Position numbers and translations under genes: made by a program
Assembly (NCBI GenBank): GCA_036653715.1
Contig: JAVVTL010000007.1
Location: forward strand, 1 to 35,306
Length of the DNA: 35,306 nucleotides
Source: Scatomorpha sp036653715
GTDB taxonomy: Bacteria > Bacillota > Clostridia > Oscillospirales > Oscillospiraceae
Direction: 5' to 3'
The notes under the pieces: generated by a model
Told to the model about the DNA's origin: nothing
Database searches by the model: none
Seen by the model: only the letters and a program-made list of their open reading frames with translations
Shown here: positions 1-8,867 of the stretch, one piece after another
How the letters are laid out: each line of letters starts with the position of its first letter
How positions within the stretch are numbered: position 1 is the stretch's first letter

Positions 1-1268
1 TCGAGGAGGCCGAGGGCTTTGAGCTTTTCGACGGGGACGAGGAAGGTGACGGTGACGACGCCGGGTGCTCTGCCGATTTCGATGGAGCCGTTGATGGTGG
101 TGCGGTTTTGCACCTCGGGGACGCTCATGCCGAGCAGCTTGGCGGCGCGGGCGAGCGCGTTATCGATGGCGGCATTGAGGTTCGCGCCGGAGCCGACAAA
201 GGAGAGGGGCAGGGCGTCTTCGACCTTATTGACAGCCCACTTCTGTGCCTGAGCGCCGACGAGCTGCTTCTCCTCGCAGGAAAGCGGCTTGGCGAGGAAG
301 GGCAAATCCTCGGTCAGGGGGAGCAGGATGGGGCCTTCGTTGCCGAGTCCCTTGATGACGGAAACCTGAAGCGTGACCGTTGCGGAGACGTCGCAGGTGT
401 GCCCGGCAATCTCGCCGTTGCCCTGAAGCGCGTGTGCGTCGCCGATGTAGACGCCGCCGCCGGGAACCTTGACGGGGCAGAGGAGGATGGAGCCTTCGCG
501 CACGCGGTTAATGTCCATGTGACCGTCGGTGCGGCAGAGCAGCTGTTCCTCGGTGAGTGCATATTTATGGGGAGCGCCGACAAGAAACGCGCCAAAGTCG
601 CCGGCGTTATGGGAGTCGGGGAAAATCAGCGACGGCGTTGTGCCGAGCTGACCAAGGAAGGGCTTCATGCGCGCGGGGATGCCCGGAAGGTCGGCGGGGG
701 CGAGGGTGACGGAGGGGTTCTGGATGGAATTATCCGGCGTCGCCATATAGGCACGGCCGTCCGCGCCGATTTTGTTTGCCATGTCCTGCCCGACGGTCAG
801 GCCGATGCGCTTGCCCTCGTCAAAGACGATGGTGTAGCCGTTTTCCATGCCGAAGGCGGAGACGGGCGCGCCGCAGACCTTGCACTTAATTGCGTCGTTG
901 CCAACGCCCTCGACGTAGCTCTCGGGCCATTCGGCGCCGCACTTTTCGCACTTATCGGCGACGAAGGGGTCGCCGCTGAAGCGTCCGGGGTTGGTAAATT
1001 CCACACCGGAGGCGGTGGCGGTGCTGGTAACTGCAATGGATTTGATGCGGATGGCGATGGCGTCGCCAATTTCGGCGCCCTCGACGAAGACGGGTCTGGT
1101 GACCTCGTGTCCGCCGCGGAGCGCGGGGGTAATCATAGGTCCCCAGCAGCCGGCGGAGGTATTTGCAACGATGCAGCCGCCGTCCTTGACGGGGCCGAGC
1201 ATGGGCTGTGAGGGGTCAAGAAGGCCGTTGGTGAATTCACTTACGAATAATGTCGTTTGACTTTTCAT
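1..1268 (-). CDS. Acetamidase/formamidase family protein, C-terminus cut by window edge
   Basis: Enzymes of the FmdA/AmdA family hydrolyse formamide, acetamide or related short amides to ammonia and the acid in the cytoplasm. Reading the minus strand from ATG at 1268 gives about 422 open codons that run off the left edge, so the stop is not visible; the family is usually about 400-450 residues, so little is missing. The strongest match is the Gly-rich block GDAHALQGNGE at residues 276-286, preceded by a PGGGVYI stretch. The N-terminal half (TSAGCWGP, RGGHEVTRPVFVEGAEIGD) also fits the family. A four-cysteine cluster (C107, C110, C129, C132) resembles a zinc ribbon. The start has a good Shine-Dalgarno site (AGGAG, 7 bases upstream). 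The gene lies 62 bases downstream of the WG-repeat lipoprotein on the same strand and could be co-transcribed with it. The substrate cannot be told from sequence. Confidence 0.88.
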   Translation of the reverse strand, partial: MKSQTTLFVSEFTNGLLDPSQPMLGPVKDGGCIVANTSAGCWGPMITPALRGGHEVTRPVFVEGAEIGDAIAIRIKSIAVTSTATASGVEFTNPGRFSGDPFVADKCEKCGAEWPESYVEGVGNDAIKCKVCGAPVSAFGMENGYTIVFDEGKRIGLTVGQDMANKIGADGRAYMATPDNSIQNPSVTLAPADLPGIPARMKPFLGQLGTTPSLIFPDSHNAGDFGAFLVGAPHKYALTEEQLLCRTDGHMDINRVREGSILLCPVKVPGGGVYIGDAHALQGNGEIAGHTCDVSATVTLQVSVIKGLGNEGPILLPLTEDLPFLAKPLSCEEKQLVGAQAQKWAVNKVEDALPLSFVGSGANLNAAIDNALARAAKLLGMSVPEVQNRTTINGSIEIGRAPGVVTVTFLVPVEKLKALGLL

Positions 1269-1330
1269 AGATATTCTCCTTTAGCTTCATATAAATTCCG
1301 GGGATTTACAGCAAATTTAAAGTGCGCGGC

Positions 1331-2836
1331 TCAGTCGGCGGCGTCAAGCGGGAGACGCAGCAGCCAGTGGCTCGGGCTGTCGGAAAAGCCGGAGCAAAGT
1401 CCGTCCGCGCGGAGGAAAAAGCCGCTCACGGGAGCAGCGGGCAGGGCGTCCTCGGCGACCAAGACGCCGGAGGCGGTGTATGCCAAGGCACCGTCGCGCA
1501 GGTACAGCTCGCCCGTGACGGAGTCGCTCACAAAGGAAAGCTCGCGCTCGGAGACGGCAACGACCTGCCCGTTCGCGTCCATGACGGCAAAGTCGCCGTC
1601 GGCAAGGCGGGTGAGATAAAGCCCCTCGCGGGCGTCAAGCAACTCGACCGCGCCGGAAAAATACACCTCGCCGCCGCCGAAAAGCCGCAGGCGCACGCCG
1701 GTGTCGCCGACGACCCAGTAGCCGGCGGGGGAGATGAAAAGCTCTTTGTCATAGAGGTTTGCCTTGTCCATGGAGGGGGCAAGGTAATATTCCGTCACTT
1801 CGCCGCGGCGCAGGGCGACGCAGCCGAATTCGCGGGAGATGGAGTCGTCCGCCACGGCACCGAAGTCGCGCACGGTGTCGCCCTCGACGTTTATGGCGAG
1901 CCATGAGCCGTCCTTTTTGACGAGCGCGATGCCGCTTTCAAAGTTGCCCGCCTCGGCAAAAAGTCCGTAAACGGCAAATTTGCCGTTGGTGTCGATATAG
2001 TTCCAGGTTCCGTTCAGCTTAACTGCGGCAAGCCCCTCGGAGAAGGGGCGCGCGTCGTCGAAATAGCTGGCGAGGTCGGCGTATTTGTTGAGGATGGCAC
2101 CGGTTTTGTCCATGAAGCCGCTCTTGCCGTTCGTGTAGCGGATGGACATTAAGCCGGAGGAGCAGACGGCGAGAGAATCGAGCGAATCGGGAGCGAGCGA
2201 GCCGAGGGTGGAGAATTTGGAGGTGTCGAAGACGACGGAGCCGTCCTCCGCATAACAGACGGCGAGGTTTTTTTCGCTGTCGGTGACGCAAATGCAGCCA
2301 AGCTCGTTGGGATATACGGCGGTGTAGAGAAAGTCCGTCGCCCAAGTCCCGTCAAGGGCAATGAGCGCGTAGCGCGGGGCGGGAGAGGCGTCCGCGGTCG
2401 TGAGGGTTTTTTCGGCGATATAGATTTTGAGCAGTCTGTCCGAAAGCGCCGCCTGAGCACAAGCGGTGAGCACGGGGTCAAGCAGGACGCGACCGTCGGA
2501 GGAGGCAAGGCCATAGAAGCCGCCGCCCTCGCCGCCGCTCGTTCCGCCGACGATATAGGGCAGGACAAGCCCATAGCCCGGGGCGGGCTTAAATTCCGTC
2601 AATGCGGAGGGGGAGAGCCGCGCGGGGGCGTTCAAAGGCTCATAGGCAAGGAGCTGGGAGCCGTTTGTTTTGACCCTTGGCCCGGCTGCGGCGGCGTCGC
2701 CGGACGAGACGCCTGTTTTTGCCTTTTCGATGGCGGGGGCGATATATTTTTCCTGCACCGTCCGCGCCTGGTCGACAAGGCCGCAGCCCGAGAGCAGGAG
2801 ACAGAGGACGAGAATTAAGGGTATGAGTTTTTTCAT
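1331..2836 (-). CDS. WG-repeat lipoprotein
   Basis: Predicted surface lipoprotein of 501 residues. The N-terminus is a short Lys-rich segment, a hydrophobic stretch and the lipobox LSGC, so Cys18 would be lipidated. The body carries WG (KWG) type repeats, clearest at about residues 265-290 (FSEGLAAV..NGTWNYID) and 299-320 (FESGIALVKKDGSWLAI). Weaker copies lie on either side (SGFMDKTGA near 239-247). WG repeats are usually thought to form beta-propeller-like structures in exported proteins; no enzymatic function is established. The gene starts 11 bases after the stop of the PstS-like lipoprotein, and that stop codon overlaps its Shine-Dalgarno sequence (TGAGGT), so the two are very likely co-translated. 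Its signal peptide is almost the same as that of the upstream gene. The function is unknown; cell-surface binding or sensing is a guess from the domain type. Confidence 0.85.
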   Translation of the reverse strand: MKKLIPLILVLCLLLSGCGLVDQARTVQEKYIAPAIEKAKTGVSSGDAAAAGPRVKTNGSQLLAYEPLNAPARLSPSALTEFKPAPGYGLVLPYIVGGTSGGEGGGFYGLASSDGRVLLDPVLTACAQAALSDRLLKIYIAEKTLTTADASPAPRYALIALDGTWATDFLYTAVYPNELGCICVTDSEKNLAVCYAEDGSVVFDTSKFSTLGSLAPDSLDSLAVCSSGLMSIRYTNGKSGFMDKTGAILNKYADLASYFDDARPFSEGLAAVKLNGTWNYIDTNGKFAVYGLFAEAGNFESGIALVKKDGSWLAINVEGDTVRDFGAVADDSISREFGCVALRRGEVTEYYLAPSMDKANLYDKELFISPAGYWVVGDTGVRLRLFGGGEVYFSGAVELLDAREGLYLTRLADGDFAVMDANGQVVAVSERELSFVSDSVTGELYLRDGALAYTASGVLVAEDALPAAPVSGFFLRADGLCSGFSDSPSHWLLRLPLDAAD

Positions 2837-2847
2837 TTAAATATACC

Positions 2848-3705
2848 TCAATCGGCGGCGGGGACGTATCCCTCGGAGACTATGAATTTTTGCCCCTCCG
2901 CGCCCTGAAGCCACGCCCAAAGGACGCGCTCGGGGCTGCCCTCGGCGGCGCTCGCGGAGATGGCGGCGACATAGCGGGCAACAAAGGGATATTCGGCGGC
3001 GGCGATGCTCTCTGCGGAGGGGGCGACGCCGTCCACGGAGAGGAGCCTGCGCCCGTCCGTCATTTTCATGGCGTCGGCGTAATGATAAAAGCAGAGGCCG
3101 ATTGCGCCCTCGTCGCCGTCAAAGACGGCGCTTTCGGTTCCGACAAGGGGCTTGCCGCCCGTCAGCAGACGCTCGGCAGCCATGCGGGAGCCGGAGTCCC
3201 CGTCGCGCACAAAGGGGACTATGGGAATATTTTCTCCGCCGAGCTGCGACCAATTGGTTGTTTTTCCGGTGAAAATATCGGAGAGCTGGGCCGAGGTGAG
3301 GCTCTCTGCGGAGTTGGCGTCGCTGACCCAAAAGACAAGCGCGTCCCGCGCGACGGGGGCAAGCTCCGCCTTGCCGTTAAGCTTGGCGAGAAGTGCGTCC
3401 GACGGCTCGGCGGCGAGCAGCAGCCCGCAGTCCCCCGCCGAAAGGGCGGAAAAGCCGTCACCTGTGCCCAAAACGTCAAGAATACCCGAAGCGCTGTCTC
3501 GGCTCTCGCCGAGCAGCAGGGCCGCGACGGCCTCCGCCAAGGGCGAAAGGGACGGGCCCGCGGCAAGGTCGGGGAAGTTCTCGCGCGTGAAAACGAATTC
3601 GGGCAGCGCCGAGGGCGTCGGCGTCGCGGGAGCGACGCGCGCGATTATTCCGCAGCCCGAGAGCAGCAGGGACAGTATCAAAAAAACAGGAATTACCCTT
3701 TTCAT
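2848..3705 (-). CDS. PstS-like phosphate-type substrate-binding lipoprotein
   Basis: Predicted extracellular lipoprotein of 285 residues with lipobox LSGC and Cys18 as the lipidated residue. The mature part resembles periplasmic-binding-protein domains of the PstS family: LSDIFTGKTTNWSQLGG at about 141-157 and VRDGDSGSRMAAERLL at about 166-181 match the family's IFxGKxxNWxxxGG and SGSR/SGT motifs. The first ligand loop of true PstS (usually DGSTS) appears as GPSLSPLAEA at about 50-59, which is not a good match, so phosphate binding is uncertain. No ABC permease or ATPase (pstC, pstA, pstB) lies next to it. It is the first gene of a minus-strand unit with the WG-repeat lipoprotein. The start has a strong ribosome site (GGAGG, 6 bases before ATG). 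It may act as a stand-alone sensor or binding protein rather than a transporter part. Confidence 0.82.
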   Translation of the reverse strand: MKRVIPVFLILSLLLSGCGIIARVAPATPTPSALPEFVFTRENFPDLAAGPSLSPLAEAVAALLLGESRDSASGILDVLGTGDGFSALSAGDCGLLLAAEPSDALLAKLNGKAELAPVARDALVFWVSDANSAESLTSAQLSDIFTGKTTNWSQLGGENIPIVPFVRDGDSGSRMAAERLLTGGKPLVGTESAVFDGDEGAIGLCFYHYADAMKMTDGRRLLSVDGVAPSAESIAAAEYPFVARYVAAISASAAEGSPERVLWAWLQGAEGQKFIVSEGYVPAAD

Positions 3706-3763
3706 CTATTTCCTCCAAATCGAGTATCGCAATTATACAATGCAGGTATGTCATAGGTATTAT

Positions 3764-3791
3764 ATAATACCATTTATGAACAATCTGTCAA
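3764..3791 (-). promoter_or_regulatory. Sigma-A type promoter for the lipoprotein genes
   Basis: On the minus strand, a perfect -35 box TTGACA (3791-3786) is followed after 16 bases by TATTAT (3769-3764), which overlaps an AT-rich stretch that also contains TATAAT (3764-3759, spacer 21). Transcription would run toward the PstS-like gene starting at 3705. It is divergent from the hrcA promoter, with the two -35 boxes only 17 bases apart. Confidence 0.65.
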
Positions 3792-3808
3792 TAATTCCTT
3801 CGTTACAC

Positions 3809-3838
3809 TTGACAACACCCCCGCCGCGATGCTATATT
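3809..3838 (+). promoter_or_regulatory. Sigma-A type promoter of the hrcA-grpE-dnaK operon
   Basis: TTGACA at 3809-3814 and TATATT at 3833-3838 with an 18-base spacer. The -10 box is directly preceded by TGC, an extended -10 feature shared by several promoters in this window. The -10 box overlaps the left arm of the CIRCE operator, so HrcA binding would cover the start point. Confidence 0.8.
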
Positions 3839-3863
3839 AGCACTCGTAAAGAGAGAGTGCCAA
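3837..3863. promoter_or_regulatory. CIRCE operator (HrcA binding site)
   Basis: TTAGCACTC at 3837-3845, a 9-base spacer, and GAGTGCCAA at 3855-3863. The consensus is TTAGCACTC-N9-GAGTGCTAA, so there is a single mismatch (T to C) in the right arm. It sits between the promoter and hrcA, the expected place for heat-shock repression and autoregulation by HrcA. Confidence 0.95.
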
Positions 3864-3900
3864 TCGGCATATTTCAAACATCGGACAGGGTTTTAAAAAA

Positions 3901-4995
3901 ATGGAGCTTAGCGAAAGAAAAAAGAAAATACTGACGGCAGTGGTGGACGAATACATTCGTTCCGCCGAGCCTGTAGGCTCCAAGACGATAGCGGAGACGG
4001 CGGGACTCGGCTGTTCCTCCGCCACCATCCGCAACGAGCTTGCGGAGCTTGTCACCCTCGGCTACCTTGAGCAGCCGCATACCTCCGCCGGGCGCATCCC
4101 GACGCCGGTGGGTTATCGGATGTATGTAAACGAGCTGATGCAGCGCCAGCGCCTCTCAATCGAGGAGACGGAGGAAATCAACTCAAAGCTCGGCGAGCGG
4201 CTCAGGCAGCTCGACCACCTCATCTCCGACATCGGCAGCATAGCCTCACAGCTCACAAACTACCCCGCCTTGGCGCTCGCGGCGCCCGCGCCCTCCACCA
4301 TCAAGCGCTTCGACCTCATCTATATAGACGCGAACACCTTCATTATAGTCGCAATGCTGTCCGGCAATACGGTCAAAAACAAACTCGTGCATCTCCCCGT
4401 CTCCGTTGGGCAGGATGTTATACAGCGGCTGTCCTCGGTGTTCAACGCAAACTTCACCAACGTGACGGAGGACAAAATAAGCCCGCTCGTCATCCGCGCG
4501 GCAGAACGTGCGGCGGACGACACCATGGGGCTTGTCGCCGTCATCGCCTCCTTTGCCATCGAAATCCTCACGGAGGCTCAGGTCTCCGAGAGCTACGTCT
4601 CCGGCGCAAACAGATTGCTTGGCCTGCCGGAGTTCCGCGACCCCGAAAAGGCTCATGCGCTCATGAGCTTTCTTGCGGACAGCGAGCATCTGCGCGGTCT
4701 GCCCGGCCCGAACATGGGCGACGAGAGCGAGGTTCGCGTCCTCATCGGCCCCGAAAACGTTGCGGATGAGCTGAGAGATTCGAGCGTCATCGTCGCAAGC
4801 TACGACGCGGGCGACAATACCCGCGGCATCATCGGCGTGGTCGGCCCGACGCGCATGGACTATTCCAAGGTGGCCGCCAAGCTCTCCCTCATAGCCTCCG
4901 CGCTCTCACAGCGGCTGGGAGGCGGCGGAACGCCTCCGCCCGGTCTTAACAACAAGCTGATTATTAAAGATATAGGAGATACTCATGGGCAGTAA
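3901..4995 (+). CDS. hrcA: Heat-inducible transcription repressor HrcA
   Basis: HrcA is a dimeric repressor that binds CIRCE and is kept active by GroEL, which links chaperone supply to chaperone gene expression. The 364-residue product starts with the typical winged-helix domain: RKKKILTAVVDEYI at about 6-19, then EPVGSKTIAE, SSATIRNELAEL and the conserved PHTSAGRIPT segment near residues 59-68. The C-terminal GAF-like part ends in a Gly-rich VGPTRMDY stretch followed by the closing helix, as is usual for the family. The ribosome site is weak (AGGG, 10 bases upstream), which may hold repressor synthesis low. The 3' end overlaps grpE by 11 bases, indicating translational coupling. A CIRCE element directly upstream confirms the identity and implies autoregulation. 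Confidence 0.97.
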   Translation: MELSERKKKILTAVVDEYIRSAEPVGSKTIAETAGLGCSSATIRNELAELVTLGYLEQPHTSAGRIPTPVGYRMYVNELMQRQRLSIEETEEINSKLGERLRQLDHLISDIGSIASQLTNYPALALAAPAPSTIKRFDLIYIDANTFIIVAMLSGNTVKNKLVHLPVSVGQDVIQRLSSVFNANFTNVTEDKISPLVIRAAERAADDTMGLVAVIASFAIEILTEAQVSESYVSGANRLLGLPEFRDPEKAHALMSFLADSEHLRGLPGPNMGDESEVRVLIGPENVADELRDSSVIVASYDAGDNTRGIIGVVGPTRMDYSKVAAKLSLIASALSQRLGGGGTPPPGLNNKLIIKDIGDTHGQ

Positions 4996-5530
4996 GAAGA
5001 AAGAACAGCAGCCGGCAGACGATATCGAACAGGTAAAGTCCGCGGATGCGGCGGCCGAGACGGACGCCAAATCAGAACAGCCGACGGAGGCCGACAAAGC
5101 CCCCTCAACCGAAGAGCTTGTCGCCGCCGAAAAGGAAAAATACGTCCGACTCCTTGCGGAATACGACAACTACCGCAAGCGCAGCTCCAAGGAGCGCGAG
5201 AGCATATTTGCCGACGTCCGCGCGGACACGGTCACCCGCTTTCTCCCGGTCTACGACAATCTCGTCCGTGCGCTTGAGCAGTCCACGGAGGACGAGGCCT
5301 ACCGCAAGGGTGTGGAGCTTATCATGGCTCAGCTGCGGGAGATTCTCGGAAAGCTCGGCGTCACCGAAATCGAGGCGCTCGGCAAGAAATTCGACCCCAG
5401 CCTGCACGACGCCGTCATGCACGAGGAGGACCCCGAAAAGGGCGAGGGCGAAATAGTCCTCGAGTTCGCCAAGGGCTTCAAAATGGGCGATAAAGTAATT
5501 CGCTTTTCAATGGTAAAGACGGTCAACTGA
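4985..5530 (+). CDS. grpE: Nucleotide exchange factor GrpE
   Basis: GrpE drives ADP release from DnaK and acts as a thermosensor in the Hsp70 cycle. The 181-residue product has a charged, low-complexity N-terminus (about 1-40), a long helical region with the conserved LRLLAEYDNYRKR-type segment (YVRLLAEYDNYRKRSSKE, about 53-70), and the C-terminal beta domain ending EIVLEFAKGFKMGDKVIRFS. Most relatives have IRPSMV at that last site, so the Phe in IRFSMV is a small deviation. The start has a good Shine-Dalgarno (AGGAG) and lies inside the 3' end of hrcA. The gene is followed 51 bases later by dnaK in the same operon. Confidence 0.97.
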   Translation: MGSKKKEQQPADDIEQVKSADAAAETDAKSEQPTEADKAPSTEELVAAEKEKYVRLLAEYDNYRKRSSKERESIFADVRADTVTRFLPVYDNLVRALEQSTEDEAYRKGVELIMAQLREILGKLGVTEIEALGKKFDPSLHDAVMHEEDPEKGEGEIVLEFAKGFKMGDKVIRFSMVKTVN

Positions 5531-5581
5531 CCTTCTTATATAAACAAAAAATGATTCTTTTAAATACGGGAGGACAATAAA

Positions 5582-7429
<1,848 letters not shown>

Positions 7430-7448
7430 GCACTTAAACAATATTGTA

Positions 7449-7480
7449 ATATAGAGCGGGGGCAAGCTCCCGCTCTATAT
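7449..7480 (+). other. Strong hairpin after dnaK
   Basis: A perfect 12-bp stem (7449-7460 pairs with 7469-7480) with an 8-base loop, 20 bases after the dnaK stop. No U-run follows, so it is not a standard intrinsic terminator. It may protect the 3' end of a dnaK mRNA or mark a processing site. Confidence 0.7.
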
Positions 7481-7484
7481 CCGA

Positions 7485-7516
7485 GCCTGTCGAAAGCAAG
7501 GCGTTTTTCGACGGGC
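7485..7516 (+). other. Second hairpin in the dnaK-dnaJ spacer
   Basis: GCCTGTCGAAA (7485-7495) pairs with TTTCGACGGGC (7506-7516), 11 bp including one T-G wobble, with a 10-base loop. It is immediately downstream of the first hairpin. No U-run follows the stem. Confidence 0.6.
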
Positions 7517-7545
7517 TGACGCTCCGCTGCGGCGGGGAGTTCAAG

Positions 7546-7581
7546 TGAAAAGGGGGGCGTTTGCCCCCATTTTCAAACTTT
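7546..7581 (+). terminator. Third hairpin, possible partial terminator between dnaK and dnaJ
   Basis: A 13-position stem (7546-7558 with 7563-7575) with one G-A mismatch and a 4-base loop, GC-rich in its upper part and A/T in its lower part. A short pyrimidine stretch (ACTTTTCCCCC) follows. No convincing promoter lies between this point and dnaJ, so dnaJ is probably transcribed by read-through, and this element would lower its level relative to dnaK. Confidence 0.5.
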
Positions 7582-7640
7582 TCCCCCGCATCTAATCGGG
7601 TGGATACCTTTTTTCACACCCGTCAACATGAGGTAGGTTA

Positions 7641-8762
7641 ATGGCAGATAAACGTGATTATTACGAAATCTTAGGCCTCCAAAAGGGCGCCTCGGACGAT
7701 GAGATAAAAAAAGCATACAGAAAGCTCGCAAAGGAATATCACCCCGACCTGCACCCCGGCGACGCGGTCTGCGAGGCGAAATTCAAGGAGCTGAACGAGG
7801 CCGCCCAGATTTTGGGCGACCCGGAAAAGCGCGCGAAATATGACCAGTACGGTCACGCCGCCTTTGACCCCAGTCAGGGCTTCGGCGGCTTTGACGGCGG
7901 CGGCTTCGGCGGTTTCGGCGGCTTTGGCGACATATTCGGCGATTTGGGCGACATATTCGGCTTTGGCGGCGGCTCGAGGAATAACGGCCCTCGCAGGGGC
8001 GAGAGCATCCGCGCCGGGCTGGACATAGACTTTGAGGAGGCCGCCTTCGGCTGCAAGAAGGACGTCTCTGTTTCGAGAGTCGAGGCCTGCCCATCCTGCA
8101 AGGGCAACGGCTGCGCCGCCGGCACAACGCCGGAGACCTGCCCCGATTGTCGCGGCACGGGCAGCGTCCGCATGTCGCAGCGCACGCCCTTCGGCATGGT
8201 GCAGACCACCGGCGCCTGCCCCAAGTGCGGCGGCAGCGGCAAAATAATACATCAGCCCTGCCCCACCTGTCGCGGCAAGGGCAACGTCCGCAAAAACCAA
8301 AAGCTCAACGTCACCGTCCCCGCCGGCATTGACGACGGCCAGACCATCTCCATAAAGGGTCAGGGCAGCGTCGGAAAAGACGGCGGCCCCGCGGGTGACC
8401 TCTTGGTCACGCTCACCATCCGCCCGCACAGCATATTCCAGCGGGACGGAACCTCCGTGCTCTGCGCCGTGCCGATAACCTTCGCGCAGGCGGCGCTCGG
8501 AGCCGAGATTGAGGTACCGACGCTTGACGGCAAGGTGAAGCTCAACGTGCCCGAGGGCACCCAGCCCGCGACGGTTTTCAGGCTGAAGGGCAAGGGCATC
8601 CCCTATCTGCGCGGCTCCGGGCGCGGCGACCAATACGTCACCGTGGACGTGGCTGTGCCAAAGGGTCTGAACACGGCCCAGCGCGAGGCGCTGCGCGCCT
8701 TCTCCGCCGCCATGGACGAACAGGAAGCCGAGCCGGCAGGCTTTTGGAAAAAGAAAAGATAA
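7641..8762 (+). CDS. dnaJ: Chaperone protein DnaJ (type I Hsp40)
   Basis: Co-chaperone that delivers substrates to DnaK and stimulates its ATPase. The 373-residue product has the full type I layout: J domain with the HPD motif at 34-36; a Gly/Phe-rich linker at about 80-112 that contains an internal duplication (GDIFGDLGDIFG); a zinc-finger domain with four CxxC motifs (C150/C153, C167/C170, C193/C196, C207/C210); and C-terminal beta domains ending in a short Lys-rich tail. The first zinc motif is followed by an additional Cys at 158. The start is supported by AGGTAGG just upstream. It is the last gene of the heat-shock cluster and ends at a clear terminator. Confidence 0.97.
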   Translation: MADKRDYYEILGLQKGASDDEIKKAYRKLAKEYHPDLHPGDAVCEAKFKELNEAAQILGDPEKRAKYDQYGHAAFDPSQGFGGFDGGGFGGFGGFGDIFGDLGDIFGFGGGSRNNGPRRGESIRAGLDIDFEEAAFGCKKDVSVSRVEACPSCKGNGCAAGTTPETCPDCRGTGSVRMSQRTPFGMVQTTGACPKCGGSGKIIHQPCPTCRGKGNVRKNQKLNVTVPAGIDDGQTISIKGQGSVGKDGGPAGDLLVTLTIRPHSIFQRDGTSVLCAVPITFAQAALGAEIEVPTLDGKVKLNVPEGTQPATVFRLKGKGIPYLRGSGRGDQYVTVDVAVPKGLNTAQREALRAFSAAMDEQEAEPAGFWKKKR

Positions 8763-8774
8763 CAGCAATAATAT

Positions 8775-8818
8775 AAATCGACTGCGCCCTTCCAAGAAGG
8801 TGACGCAGTCGATTTTTT
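8775..8818 (+). terminator. Intrinsic terminator after dnaJ (probably bidirectional)
   Basis: A 12-bp perfect stem (8775-8786 with 8804-8815), with an inner CCTTC/GAAGG pairing in the loop, overlaps a run of six T (8813-8818) on the plus strand. Read from the other strand the stem is followed by ATATTATT, so it could also stop transcription of the convergent minus-strand unit that ends at 8868. Confidence 0.88.
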
Positions 8819-8867
8819 GTTGAATTAAACGTAAGAGGGGGCAAATCCGCGCGGCGCGGGCAATGCC

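Noticed and set aside
108..1211. Plus-strand open frame of 367 codons at the window start
   Set aside because: It is the mirror of the acetamidase/formamidase frame on the minus strand, which has family motifs and a ribosome site.
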